A stretch of 64,000 bases of DNA from Roseibium aquae (GTDB taxonomy: Bacteria; Pseudomonadota; Alphaproteobacteria; Rhizobiales; Stappiaceae). Location of the stretch: NCBI RefSeq assembly GCF_008711285.1, contig NZ_VXDC01000004.1, positions 62,001 through 126,000 on the forward strand. The letters are read 5' to 3'. The notes under the pieces were generated by a model, which had not been told where the DNA came from, did no database searches, and worked only from the letters and a program-made list of their open reading frames with translations. The stretch's first letter is position 1, and every line of letters starts with the position of its first letter. The position numbers and the translations under genes are program-made. Positions 24,556-34,414 of the stretch are shown in pieces.

Positions 24556-27500
24556 ATGAAATCAATGGCGATCAGACAACTTTGGAAAGCCGTTCTGCTG
24601 CTCGGCCTGGTGATGACGCTCGCCATCACGGTCACCGGCTATTCGGATCGCGTGGCCAATGAGCGCGCAGCCACCGAGAAGGACGCGCGCTTCGTTGCCC
24701 GCCAGGCGTCGGCGGTCCTGCAGACGGTGAAACTGGCCTTGGATCAATTGGCGCTGACGATTGCCGAGGACGGCGCGGTCCAGACACAAGCTTCTTTGGC
24801 CAATATCGAGGCCGCGCTTCCGGCGCTGAGTGACATCATCGTGGTCAATGCCGAGGGTGTTGTCGTTGCGGAACGCCGGGATGATCTGTTGGGTCTGGGC
24901 CTTGATGTCTCCGACCGCTCCTACTTTTCTGTTCATCGCGCGGTCGACCCGGGCAGCCGTGTTCCGCTGTATGTCGGCTCCCCGCTTCAAAGCCGGGTCG
25001 ATGGCAGCCTGTCCATTCCCGTCAGCCGTCCGGTCCTGGATCGGCAGGGACAGCTTTCCGCGGTGATCGCTGTTGCCCTCAGGCGGGAGTTCCTGAGCCC
25101 TGTTCTTGATGCGATGGAAACGGCTGGCGGCTCATGGGTTTTCTTGAAGAGCCAGAGTGCCGCTCTGCCGCTGAGTGGAGGACAGACACAATCTGATCCA
25201 GTCCGCCCGGATCAGGCCACGGCGGTGGCCGGTCTCAATCAGCCCGCAGACGCCTTTGCCGTTGCTGAACCGATAGACGGCTGGCCGTTGTCTATTGTGG
25301 TGCAGCGTCCGCTTGATGACATTCACGCCCGGGCGCTGGGGGGCAGCTATCTGCAGGGACTGCTTGGTATACTCGCCACTCTGGCGGCAGCGGCGGGAGC
25401 CCGTCTTTACGGTCAAGCCTATCGGGCGATGGAGGAGCGCAAGGCGGAAGCGGAAGCCATGGCCGAGCGCCTCGAGCTTGCCAGCAAGGCCGGCCAGATC
25501 GGCATCTGGGAATACGAGTGCGACAGCGAAACCCTTTTTTGGGATGAAACGTTGATGGGGCTCTATGGTGTGCCAGCCGGGCAGTTCTCCGGTGAAATCA
25601 CCGACTGGTCGGGTCGCGTTCACCCCGATGACCTCGAACTGGCCCAAGATCTGTTTCGCAATACCATCGAAAACGGCATTCTTTATGACACCGAATTCAG
25701 GATTGTGACGCCGGCTGGCGAGACAAAACACCTGAAAGCCTATGGTATGGCGGTTCGCAACGCCGCTGGGCGGATCGTTCGCGTGACAGGCGTCAACTAT
25801 GATCTCAGTCTGCTGCGCCGGGCCGAATTGCGGGCCCGTGACAGCGAGCGCCGCTTCAAGGATATTGCCGAAAGCGTTCCGGGCGCCGTGTTTCAGTACG
25901 AAATCCTGCCCAACGGCGCGGATCGGGTCCTGTATCTCAGCCCCGGCTGCTTTGATATCTGGGGACTTACATCCGCCCAGATTTCCGGAAATCCGGGCGC
26001 TCTTTGGGCGATGATTCTGCCCGAGGATCTGCCTGGAATGCAGGCCTCCGTCGCCAGCTCGGCCAGCAGCCTGTCTGCCTGGGACCACCGGTGGCGGATC
26101 GTGACCGCGGAGGGGCAGCACAAGCATCTGCATGGCCGGGCCACGCCCTATCGTCTGGCCGATGGGACGGTCCGTTTCAACAGCATCATTTTCGATGTAA
26201 CCGAACATGAAGAACAACGGGGCTTGACGGAGAGGGCCCGTCAGGATGCGGACATGGCCCGTCAGCGGTTGGAGCACGCGTTCGAATCTCTGGAGGATGC
26301 TTTTGTCGTCTTTGATGCGGATGAGCGGCTGGTGACAGCGAATACGGCATACCGCTCGCTTTTCAAGAACCCCGAAACACTGTTCACGGACCATATGACC
26401 CTTGAAGGCCTTGTGCGGACCCTGGTCAGGGAAGGCGTTCGCCCGGATGCGGATGGCAAGGAAGAGGAATGGATCGCCGAACGTCTCAGGAAGTGCCGGT
26501 CTCCGGAAGGACCTTTTGAGATGTCGTTTCTGGATGACCGGTTTTTTGAGGTCCACGACAGCCGCAGCGCAAATGGCGACATCGTCATCCTGGGGATCGA
26601 TATCACGGAAAAACGGCGGCAAACGCGGCGTCTTGAAGAGTTGACCCGGGATCTGGAGCAAGCCAAGGAACGCGCTGTCCATGACAGCTTGCATGATGCC
26701 CTGACCGGGCTGCCGAACCGGCGGCATCTTGACCAGTATCTCTATCAGTTGGCCGCAGTATCGGACCCGGGCCGGGAAATCATCGCGATCCACGTGGACA
26801 TCGACCGGTTCAAGCTGGTGAATGACACGCTTGGCCACGCAACGGGCGACAAAGTGATCATGCAGGTCGCATCGCGCCTTTACGACATTCTTCCCCCAAC
26901 GGCATTCCTGGCCCGGTTTGGGGGCGACGAGTTCGTCATCGTATGCCATGGATCGGCGGAACACGAAGCGATCTGTCACACAGTCAAGGACGCTTTTGCG
27001 AAGCCATTCGAGATTAATCGGCAAACCATCCGCATAACGGGAAGCCTGGGGGTTGCAGTTCTGCCAGCAGACCAGGCGCCCGGCATATTGAAAAACTCCG
27101 ATATCGCCTTGCATAAGGCCAAGGACAACGGCCGCAACCGGGTGGAGGTTTTCACGCGCGACCTGCAGTGGGAGATGGCGGAGCGCAAACAGCTCGCCGA
27201 CGAAATCCTGCATGGGATGGAGCGAAATGAGTTTTTCGCGCATTTCCAGCCGCAGTTCGATGCGAAGACACGGGCGTTTTCGGGCCTTGAAGCGCTCATA
27301 AGGTGGCGCCATCCGCAACGGGGCATTCTGCCGCCGGCCGCCTTCATGGAGGTTGCGGAAGACCTCAAGGTCATGGGTGATCTGGACCGTGTTGTCCTGC
27401 AACAGGCGATTGCCGCATGTTCTCGGCTAAAGTCGGAAGGGATAACGACGCCAAAAATGTCGGTCAATATCGGGTTCTCCCGGATCAGCGACCCGAGCCT

Positions 27501-27957
27501 CGCGGCGGAACTCGAGGCGATGGATACATGCGGATCCTGGCTGGCGTTCGAGCTTCTCGAAACCATCTTGCTCGATGAGGACTGCGACGAGATCGGCTTC
27601 AACATCGACCGGATCCGGGAGCGGGGCATCCAAATCGAACTGGATGATTTCGGCAGTGGCCGCGCCTCGATGATCAGCCTTTTGAAACTCCAGCCGGACC
27701 GGATCAAGATCGACCGGCAGTTGGTCATGCCGCTGCTCGACGAGCCGGGGCAGATCGACCTGGTCCGGGCCATCCTTGAAATGGCTACGGCCCGGGGCAT
27801 TCAGGTGACGGCCGAAGGGGTCGAGACCATGGAACACGCCCGCATTCTCACGGAGTTGGGATGCACGACCTTGCAGGGCTATGCCTTTGCAAGGCCAATG
27901 CCGGTGGAAGACCTCGCCCGTTTCCTGCATGACGAGCGTTGGCTCAGCGCGGCCTGA
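24556..27957 (+). CDS. Membrane sensor with Cache, PAS, GGDEF and EAL domains
   Basis: The 1133-residue protein has a membrane segment at about 10-28, a periplasmic Cache-like sensor domain to about 255 (DRSYFSVHRAVDPGSRVPLYVG), a second membrane segment near 262-285, three PAS-like domains at about 300-690, a GGDEF domain with an intact RFGGDEF at about 785-792 and an EAL domain with LEALIRW at about 911-917 and DDFGSGRASM. It should make and/or degrade cyclic di-GMP in response to an external ligand; both active-site motifs look intact, so the net activity cannot be told. It stands alone, followed by 160 bases and a chemotaxis gene pair. The start at 24556 has no clear ribosome site. Confidence 0.92.
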   Translation: MKSMAIRQLWKAVLLLGLVMTLAITVTGYSDRVANERAATEKDARFVARQASAVLQTVKLALDQLALTIAEDGAVQTQASLANIEAALPALSDIIVVNAEGVVVAERRDDLLGLGLDVSDRSYFSVHRAVDPGSRVPLYVGSPLQSRVDGSLSIPVSRPVLDRQGQLSAVIAVALRREFLSPVLDAMETAGGSWVFLKSQSAALPLSGGQTQSDPVRPDQATAVAGLNQPADAFAVAEPIDGWPLSIVVQRPLDDIHARALGGSYLQGLLGILATLAAAAGARLYGQAYRAMEERKAEAEAMAERLELASKAGQIGIWEYECDSETLFWDETLMGLYGVPAGQFSGEITDWSGRVHPDDLELAQDLFRNTIENGILYDTEFRIVTPAGETKHLKAYGMAVRNAAGRIVRVTGVNYDLSLLRRAELRARDSERRFKDIAESVPGAVFQYEILPNGADRVLYLSPGCFDIWGLTSAQISGNPGALWAMILPEDLPGMQASVASSASSLSAWDHRWRIVTAEGQHKHLHGRATPYRLADGTVRFNSIIFDVTEHEEQRGLTERARQDADMARQRLEHAFESLEDAFVVFDADERLVTANTAYRSLFKNPETLFTDHMTLEGLVRTLVREGVRPDADGKEEEWIAERLRKCRSPEGPFEMSFLDDRFFEVHDSRSANGDIVILGIDITEKRRQTRRLEELTRDLEQAKERAVHDSLHDALTGLPNRRHLDQYLYQLAAVSDPGREIIAIHVDIDRFKLVNDTLGHATGDKVIMQVASRLYDILPPTAFLARFGGDEFVIVCHGSAEHEAICHTVKDAFAKPFEINRQTIRITGSLGVAVLPADQAPGILKNSDIALHKAKDNGRNRVEVFTRDLQWEMAERKQLADEILHGMERNEFFAHFQPQFDAKTRAFSGLEALIRWRHPQRGILPPAAFMEVAEDLKVMGDLDRVVLQQAIAACSRLKSEGITTPKMSVNIGFSRISDPSLAAELEAMDTCGSWLAFELLETILLDEDCDEIGFNIDRIRERGIQIELDDFGSGRASMISLLKLQPDRIKIDRQLVMPLLDEPGQIDLVRAILEMATARGIQVTAEGVETMEHARILTELGCTTLQGYAFARPMPVEDLARFLHDERWLSAA

Positions 27958-28120
27958 GCGCGCTGCATGTTAAAATAGCTCTTCCAATGGAAGCTCAACC
28001 GGGCCTTGCAGCGCCCGGGCTGAGCGATCGTAAAATGTCAGCGGGCGGGTCTAACCCAAGGGAAATATTCAGTTCTTCTTAAGAACGGGGCCATAGAAAG
28101 GTCCCGAAGAGGAAACGCGC

Positions 28121-28453
28121 ATGGAAGACCAGCACCCGACGCGATGGGGCTTTGTCGGCGGCTATTTTGTTGCGGTTTGCCTGCTGATGATTGTCGCCAT
28201 TCTTCAGCCCGTATCGTCCGGACGCGTCGCGGTGTTCGCCGCGCCATGGAGTGACCGGTCGGCGGTCGAGATCATCGCGGCGGCCGGCGGCAGCATCGTG
28301 TCCACCAGCGAAAGCGGCATGATCGCGATGTCGGAGGCCGACCATTCAGGCTTTGTCTCATCGCTCTACGCCAACGGTGCGATCTTCGTCGGTTCGGCGG
28401 TGGCAATCGCCGCGTGCCTCAATTTGCCTTGGGCAACAGGAGCCATCCAATGA
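28121..28453 (+). CDS. Small two-segment membrane protein coupled to the chemoreceptor
   Basis: The 110-residue product is unrecognised. It has hydrophobic segments at about 8-30 ([19 protein letters not shown]) and 85-103 ([15 protein letters not shown]) with a roughly 55-residue middle likely on the periplasmic side ([20 protein letters not shown]). The ATG follows GAGGAAACGCGC, a good ribosome site. Its stop overlaps the start of the chemoreceptor gene by 4 bases, so the two are translated together and may act together, for example as a sensing partner. Confidence 0.7.
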   Translation: MEDQHPTRWGFVGGYFVAVCLLMIVAILQPVSSGRVAVFAAPWSDRSAVEIIAAAGGSIVSTSESGMIAMSEADHSGFVSSLYANGAIFVGSAVAIAACLNLPWATGAIQ

Positions 28454-29940
28454 CTGAACAAACCTCTACCGCCACAGGGCTCGCAAGCCTTCGGGACGCT
28501 TTTTCGAAGTACATGGTGTATTTCGTCTGGCTGAATGTCGTGCTGGTGATCGCAACAACCCTTGTCGTTGGCACGATGCCCGTCTGGGCGCTTGGCGGCT
28601 GCGCTGTCCTGGTGGCCGGAGCGGCCACGCTCGCCTGGCTGAAATTCGGCAGTGCCGTTGAGACACGTTTGATCACGTCCATGTCCCTTGCGGTTCTGGT
28701 GGCGCTGTTCGTCGCCGCGCTGTCGAACCCGGATCCGGTCGCGTCGTTTCAGCTTGATGGACACCTCTACTTCTTCGCAGTCCTGGCAATCCTTGCCGGT
28801 TATGTGGATCGCCGGGCCATCGTCGGTTATGCGGCGGTTGTCGCGGTTCATCATGTCGTTCTGGACCTGACCTTTCCGGCGCTGCTCTTCCCCGGCGGAG
28901 AGAATTTCGCCCGGGTGATGATGCATGCGGTCATCGTCGTCGTCGAAGCCGCCGCCCTGATCTGGGTTGTCGGCCGTTTGGAGGCGGCATTTGAGTCCGC
29001 GGCGGCCGCCATCACGCAGGCGCGGGCCGCGCAGGAACAGGCGAAGGCCATGCAGACGGCCGAAACCGAGCGCAACGAGGCGGATCGGCAGAACCAGGTC
29101 CGGATCGGTCAGCGGATCGAAGACTTCCGCCACGAAATCGAACAGAAGATCGCGGGCGTTCTGGCGCAAGTGCAGGAGATGCGCAGCGCGTCAGGCGAGT
29201 TGGGAAGCGTTGCGGAAAATACGGCGGTGGAGGCGAACGAGGCCTCCACAGCCTCCCAAACCGCGTCGTCGAATGTTCAAACGGTGGCATCGGCCGCCGA
29301 GGAACTGTCCTCCTCCATCGCCGAGATTTCACGTCAGGTGGACCAGACCACGAAGATCGTCAATGACGCCACGCGCGGCGCGCAAAACAGCAACCAGAAG
29401 ATTGCCGGTCTCGCGGAGGCCACAAACCGGATCGGAGAAGTGGTGACCCTGATTCAGGCGATCGCCGAACAGACCAACCTGCTTGCTCTGAATGCGACGA
29501 TTGAGGCGGCGCGCGCCGGTGAAGCGGGCAAGGGGTTCGCCGTGGTTGCGGCGGAAGTGAAGGAACTGGCGACCCAGACCTCCAAGGCGACCGAGGAAAT
29601 CAGTTCCCAGATATCCTCCATCCAGGCGGAGACCCAGGAAGCGGTCCAGGCCATCGGCGCGATCGCAAGCACAATGGATCAGGTCAACACCTACACGGCC
29701 TCGATTGCTTCGGCGGTTGAGCAGCAAGGGGCAGCGACCAATGAGATTTCCCGCAATGTCGGGGAAGCGGCCAATGGCACCAACCGGGTTACGGAAATCT
29801 TCGGCAGTGTCAGCAAGGCGGTTGAGCAGACCAGTCAATCCGCCAGTATCGTTGGCAATGCCGCAAGCGAACTGGAAGCCGAGGCGATCAGTATGCGCCA
29901 GGCTGTCGAGGATTTCCTTCAAGATGTCAGGGCCGCATGA
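28450..29940 (+). CDS. Methyl-accepting chemotaxis protein with polytopic membrane sensor
   Basis: The 496-residue protein has about six hydrophobic segments in the first 185 residues rather than a periplasmic domain between two segments. A coiled-coil (about 195-215) follows, then the MCP signalling domain with the conserved hairpin tip [20 protein letters not shown] and [14 protein letters not shown]. It would signal through CheA/CheW. The start at 28450 gives ATGACTGAACAA and a 4-base overlap with the upstream small gene; a longer frame from 28414 is not needed. The ligand is unknown. Confidence 0.93.
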   Translation: MTEQTSTATGLASLRDAFSKYMVYFVWLNVVLVIATTLVVGTMPVWALGGCAVLVAGAATLAWLKFGSAVETRLITSMSLAVLVALFVAALSNPDPVASFQLDGHLYFFAVLAILAGYVDRRAIVGYAAVVAVHHVVLDLTFPALLFPGGENFARVMMHAVIVVVEAAALIWVVGRLEAAFESAAAAITQARAAQEQAKAMQTAETERNEADRQNQVRIGQRIEDFRHEIEQKIAGVLAQVQEMRSASGELGSVAENTAVEANEASTASQTASSNVQTVASAAEELSSSIAEISRQVDQTTKIVNDATRGAQNSNQKIAGLAEATNRIGEVVTLIQAIAEQTNLLALNATIEAARAGEAGKGFAVVAAEVKELATQTSKATEEISSQISSIQAETQEAVQAIGAIASTMDQVNTYTASIASAVEQQGAATNEISRNVGEAANGTNRVTEIFGSVSKAVEQTSQSASIVGNAASELEAEAISMRQAVEDFLQDVRAA

Positions 29941-30171
29941 TCCGCTGCCTAGCATATAGCCTCACCGATCTGGCCTGGTCCGAGGAATGCTGACGGCTCT
30001 GGAGCAAGCCGGCATACGTCCAAGTTAGCCTTTGCAGCGGGTCTTTACGCGACGTAAACTATGGATTATTCGCCGGCTTCGGACCATTTTAGTGGCTGCT
30101 TCACCGGATCGGCGCAGTTTTGGACTGCATTGCCCGCGCGGGCAGGCCGTTAGTGATAAGAACGGGCAAGC

Positions 30172-32247
30172 ATGAAAAGCGAGATGCAAGACCTTCCGCG
30201 GCCGGCTGCCTCCCTCTCATGGCCGTTCCCGGACAAACCCGGATCCGGTGACGGTTTTGATCTGGCACGGCGTCTTCGCCATGCCATCTGGGTGTATGAC
30301 ATCGACCGGTGCCGGGTCGTTCTGGCGAACGCGGCGGCCCTGCATCTTTGGAAAGCGAGCTCTGAAGCCGAGCTGGCCGCACGTGATTTGTCAAAGGACA
30401 TGTCGACGACCGTCGCCAACAGGCTGAAGCAATATCAGGCCGGTTTCGAGGAGAGCGATGCGACCTTCAGCGAACTGTGGACCCTTTATCCCCATGGCGA
30501 GCCGGTTTCCGTCGATGTGATCTACACGGGCTACCGCCTGCCGGATGGGCGTGTCGCGATGATGTGCGAAGCCACCGGAATCGCAGAGGACACCCCGGAG
30601 ACGCTGAGAAGTGCTGAAGCGCTGTTGCACACCGACGTCATGATTTCCTTGTTCGCGGCAAGTGGCAGGGAGCTCTACATGAACCCGGCCGCCCGCAACA
30701 CGTGGCGGTCCGAAAGCACGCACCTGTCCGACATCTTCGTCGACCCGCATGATCTTGAGTGCATTTTGCGCGATGTTGAGCTGAACGGCGATGCGCGGCG
30801 CGTGGTGAGGATCAAGACGGATGCCGGGTTGGCATGGCACGATATGTCCTTGAAGAGTTGCCGGGACGCGGCAACCGGCGAACCGGCCACGCTCGTCACG
30901 TCGATTGATGTTTCCGAACTCAAGCGCGCCCGGGACCGTGCGGCCTATCTGGCCGACAAGGACCAGCTGACCGGCTGCTACAACCGGTCCTATCTCCAAC
31001 GGCATCTGGACGCACTCGGCCGCGAGGACCGGGGCGCCCCGATCGCGCTTCTGTATCTGGACCTGGATAAATTCAAGCAAACGAACGACAGATATGGCCA
31101 TGATGCGGGGGACAAGCTGCTGGTCGAAACGGCCCAGCGGATCATGACCTGTCTGACCGATGCCGACCTGCTGGCGCGGATTGGCGGCGATGAATTTATC
31201 GTCCTGCTCTTCGGCGCGGACTCTTCCTCGGAACTGAACGACCGGATCGACCGGATCAGGGACGCGGTTTGCCAACCGATATCTTACAAGACCGTCATGA
31301 TCGAAGTCACCACCAGCATCGGCGTGGCGCGGCTGCCGGTCGATGACCTGGATTGTGAGAAATACGTCCGGCACGCGGATATCGCTCTTTATGAATCCAA
31401 ACGTCTCGGCCGGAACCGATGGTCCCTGTTTACGGACGACATGGGACGGATTGCCGGCGAACGGCTGCGCACCGAGGAGGAACTCGCTTCCGCGTTCCGG
31501 CTCGGAGAAATCGTTCTCCATGTCCAGCCTTGCGTCGACTTGGTCTCGGGACAGGTCGTCAGCGCGGAAGTTCTAGCCCGATGGCTCCATCCGAAACGCG
31601 GCCTTTTGCTGCCGGTTGATTTCATTGGGGTCTGCGAAGAGACCGGCCTGATCGAGGCGCTGGATCACTTTGTCCTGGAACAAGGCTGCGCGCTGGCCAA
31701 ACTCTGGAAGAAAGCCGGCCTGAACATCGGTCTGTCCTTGAATGTCTCACCGCGCCAGTTCCTGGACGACGGTTTCATGTCCGCCCTGGCGCTCCACGCC
31801 CGCGACCCTGATTTTGTCCCCGGTTCCATCCAACTCGAAATCACGGAATCCGTTCTGGCGGAAGATCAGGATCAGGTCGCCGGCAGGCTGCGTAAAATGA
31901 CCACGCTCGGATACCGGATCGCGGTCGATGACTTTGGAACGGGCTACTCCAATCTGGCCTATATCTCCAAGTTTCCGATCAGTTGCATCAAGATCGACAA
32001 GTCATTCACCGAGACGATCCCGGATTCGGTCCCTGTCATCCGCCTGATTCAAAGACTTGCCGAGGAAATCGGCGCGCACACTGTCGCCGAAGGAATAGAG
32101 GACACCGCGGCGCTCGAGACGCTCTCACAGATCGGTTGCCGCCAAATTCAGGGAAACTACTTTTCCGCGCCGATCCCGGTAACCGATATTCGCGAGGCGG
32201 TGCGGCGCATCGAACGGCGGATCGCGACCGCCGCATCCGGGCGATAG
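30172..32247 (+). CDS. Cytosolic PAS-GGDEF-EAL protein
   Basis: The 691-residue protein has no membrane segment. Two PAS-like domains occupy about 20-250, then a GGDEF domain (KDQLTGCYNRSYLQ; intact ARIGGDEF at about 334-341) and an EAL domain in which the signature reads AEVLARW near 463-469, a common active variant, with DDFGTGYSN and KIDKSF. Cyclic di-GMP synthesis or hydrolysis is expected in the cytosol. It is the second such enzyme in 8 kb, on the same strand, with the chemoreceptor between them. It converges with the sigma-54 activator gene. Confidence 0.93.
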   Translation: MKSEMQDLPRPAASLSWPFPDKPGSGDGFDLARRLRHAIWVYDIDRCRVVLANAAALHLWKASSEAELAARDLSKDMSTTVANRLKQYQAGFEESDATFSELWTLYPHGEPVSVDVIYTGYRLPDGRVAMMCEATGIAEDTPETLRSAEALLHTDVMISLFAASGRELYMNPAARNTWRSESTHLSDIFVDPHDLECILRDVELNGDARRVVRIKTDAGLAWHDMSLKSCRDAATGEPATLVTSIDVSELKRARDRAAYLADKDQLTGCYNRSYLQRHLDALGREDRGAPIALLYLDLDKFKQTNDRYGHDAGDKLLVETAQRIMTCLTDADLLARIGGDEFIVLLFGADSSSELNDRIDRIRDAVCQPISYKTVMIEVTTSIGVARLPVDDLDCEKYVRHADIALYESKRLGRNRWSLFTDDMGRIAGERLRTEEELASAFRLGEIVLHVQPCVDLVSGQVVSAEVLARWLHPKRGLLLPVDFIGVCEETGLIEALDHFVLEQGCALAKLWKKAGLNIGLSLNVSPRQFLDDGFMSALALHARDPDFVPGSIQLEITESVLAEDQDQVAGRLRKMTTLGYRIAVDDFGTGYSNLAYISKFPISCIKIDKSFTETIPDSVPVIRLIQRLAEEIGAHTVAEGIEDTAALETLSQIGCRQIQGNYFSAPIPVTDIREAVRRIERRIATAASGR

Positions 32248-32265
32248 CCGGCGCGTGCCCGCGCA

Positions 32266-34200
32266 TTACTCTTGAAGGCCGAGGCGGCGCAGGCGGGAGT
32301 ACAGCGTCGTCGGCTTCATATCCAGCAATTCTGCCGCTCCGCCAGGACCCGAAATCCGGCCGCCTGCGGCTTCGACTGCGGCCTTGAGGTTGGCCACCTC
32401 CCGCTCGCGCATTTGGGCATCGGTCTCGATTGCCGGGGCACCGGCCATATCGCCGGTCAGGGCAAGCCTTTGAGGGTGAATGGGAAGCTCGAAGCTCAAA
32501 CGCCCCCCGCGCGACAAGATCGCCGCCCTTTCAATGACGTTTTCCAGTTCACGCGCGTTTCCGGGCCATTCATAGGCCATCAGGTCCACCACATTGGCCC
32601 GTGACAAGGCCGGTTTCGCAATACCGAGGCGCCGGCAGCACAGGTTCAGGAAATGCTCCGCCAAGGGCGGAATGTCGTCCCTGCGGTCCCGCAAGGGCTT
32701 CAGGAAAATCGGGAATACATTCAGCCGGAAATAAAGATCTTCCCGGAACCGGCCGGCCTCCACCTCGCTTTGCAGATCCCGGTTGGTTGCAGCGATGATG
32801 CGCACATTGGTTTTGCGGGTCTTGGCCTCGCCGACCCGTTCGTAGGATTTGTCCTGAAGCACCCTGAGGAGCTTACCCTGGAGTTCCATCGGGATTTCGC
32901 CGACCTCATCCAGAAACAGCGTTCCGCCATCCGCCAGTTCGAAACGTCCCACCCGGTCCCGAAGGGCGCTGGTGAAGGCGCCGCGGACATGTCCGAAAAA
33001 CTCGCTTTCGAAAAGCTCCCTTGGGATGGCGGCGCAATTGACCCGGATAAGCGGTCGTTCGCGGCGCGCGCTGTCATCATGAATGGCCTGCGCGACCAGT
33101 TCCTTGCCGGTTCCGCTTTCGCCGATGATGAGCACATTCGCCTCGGTCGGGGCGACAAGCTCGATCTGCCGGATCGTGTCGGCGATCGCATCGGAGCTGC
33201 CGATGATTTCCCGATGATTGCGCTGAGCCCGAATTTCTTCCTGCAGATAGGCGTTTTCCATTTCCAGCCGGCTGCGCAGCCGGTCAACTTCCGCCAACGC
33301 TTCGGTCAGTTGCCGTTCCTGTTCCTTTCGCTGGGCAATGTCCCGGAACAAGATCACCGCCCCGAGAACGGCATCGCCGTCTATGATCGGCGTTGACGTG
33401 TATTCGACCCGAACCGGTTTTCCGTCCTTGCGCCAGAAGGTTTCATCGTCGACCCTGTTGATCCGGGCATAATGAAAGGAATTGTAGATCGGGCATTTTT
33501 CAGCCGGGTAGACCGATCCGTCCGCGTGCTTGTGGTGGATGGCCGAATGCATGTCCCTGCCGATCAGGTCGGCGGCACTCCAGCCCAGCATCCGTTCGGC
33601 GGCCGGATTGACGAATGTGGTTTTGCCAGTTGCGTCCACGCCGTAAATGCCGTCGCCGGCCGCGGTCAGGATCAGGTCGTTCAGCCGCGCCATTTCGTGA
33701 AAGAACTGCTGTAGCCGGTGCCATTCCATAATCCCGGACCGATGAGCGGAGGTTGTATCCGTCTCGATGTCGCGGCGGGATTGCTCGACCAGATCGGTGG
33801 CCGTCAGGACCAGAAGAGTGCGATCCGCCGCGGCGACCGGCTTGCAGACATATTCCAGCGCAAGGCTGTTGCCGGTCCGTGCCCGGCCTTCCAGCCGCCG
33901 CGTCCAGGCGGTGCCGCGGTGGATTGCCTCTTCGGCGAAAACCGCGATGTGGGGTTCGCAGCCCGGGTGCAGGCCTGTGAAGCTGCGTCCCTTGAGCCGG
34001 TCATAGCCGAACAACCGGCATGCGCCCTCATTGGCGGCCTCGATCCGGTCCCGGCCCGGATCCACCACGAAGGTGGCTTTCGGCATGAGCGAGACGGTCT
34101 GGGCCAAGAGATCGCCGGGGCAGGGGGACATGTCCGAAGCAGGCGTGTCCGAAGCGAGCCTGGGCACCAGGTCGGTTTCGTCATGGTTACTCATTTGCAT
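32266..34200 (-). CDS. PAS-containing sigma-54 enhancer-binding activator
   Basis: The 644-residue protein has two PAS domains (about 30-140 and 165-290), a short coiled-coil, the AAA+ domain (Walker A GESGTGKE, Walker [13 protein letters not shown], arginine-finger region) and a C-terminal Fis-type helix-turn-helix (about 600-644). The sigma-54 contact loop reads GAFTSA instead of the usual GAFTGA. It is divergent from the cyanate operon, whose promoter has a sigma-54 consensus, so it is very likely that operon's activator. PAS domains rather than a response-regulator receiver suggest sensing of a small molecule, perhaps cyanate, or redox. Start choice between 34200 and 34194 is open; a GGA lies upstream of both. 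Confidence 0.92.
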   Translation of the reverse strand: MQMSNHDETDLVPRLASDTPASDMSPCPGDLLAQTVSLMPKATFVVDPGRDRIEAANEGACRLFGYDRLKGRSFTGLHPGCEPHIAVFAEEAIHRGTAWTRRLEGRARTGNSLALEYVCKPVAAADRTLLVLTATDLVEQSRRDIETDTTSAHRSGIMEWHRLQQFFHEMARLNDLILTAAGDGIYGVDATGKTTFVNPAAERMLGWSAADLIGRDMHSAIHHKHADGSVYPAEKCPIYNSFHYARINRVDDETFWRKDGKPVRVEYTSTPIIDGDAVLGAVILFRDIAQRKEQERQLTEALAEVDRLRSRLEMENAYLQEEIRAQRNHREIIGSSDAIADTIRQIELVAPTEANVLIIGESGTGKELVAQAIHDDSARRERPLIRVNCAAIPRELFESEFFGHVRGAFTSALRDRVGRFELADGGTLFLDEVGEIPMELQGKLLRVLQDKSYERVGEAKTRKTNVRIIAATNRDLQSEVEAGRFREDLYFRLNVFPIFLKPLRDRRDDIPPLAEHFLNLCCRRLGIAKPALSRANVVDLMAYEWPGNARELENVIERAAILSRGGRLSFELPIHPQRLALTGDMAGAPAIETDAQMREREVANLKAAVEAAGGRISGPGGAAELLDMKPTTLYSRLRRLGLQE

Positions 34201-34243
34201 AATTCCGATTATTCAAAATCGTAAATTACAATATTGCATAATT
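34195..34243. repeat. Direct repeat TTGCATAATT, possible activator sites
   Basis: TTGCATAATT occurs at 34195-34204 and again at 34234-34243, 39 bases apart, in an AT-rich stretch about 65-115 bases upstream of the sigma-54 promoter. Enhancer-binding proteins usually bind paired sites at about this distance. The first copy overlaps the activator's own start, which would allow autoregulation. Assignment as an enhancer is inference. Confidence 0.45.
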
Positions 34244-34307
34244 TTCGAATTTCACAGAAGAACTGACAAGTAACAGAAAACGAATAGGAAAATAGATTAT
34301 CGGGTTC

Positions 34308-34323
34308 TGGCACGCGCTTTGCA
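34308..34323 (+). promoter_or_regulatory. Sigma-54 promoter of the cyanate operon
   Basis: TGGCACGCGCTTTGCA matches the sigma-54 consensus TGGCACG-N4-TTGCA exactly, with the invariant GG at 34309-34310 and GC at 34321-34322. Transcription should start near 34334, about 80 bases before the first gene. The divergently encoded sigma-54 activator fits this. Confidence 0.88.
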
Positions 34324-34414
34324 AATTTGAAACCAGACCGGCGCTCTGCCCGAGCGCCCTGGCACTTCCCGGTCCCATGCGGACCGTTTCAGGCAAAGGC
34401 GGAAAGGAACCCCA

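Noticed and set aside
25132-27402. A 756-codon open frame opposite the GGDEF-EAL gene
   Set aside because: Shadow frame with no domain signature; the plus-strand gene carries intact GGDEF and EAL motifs.
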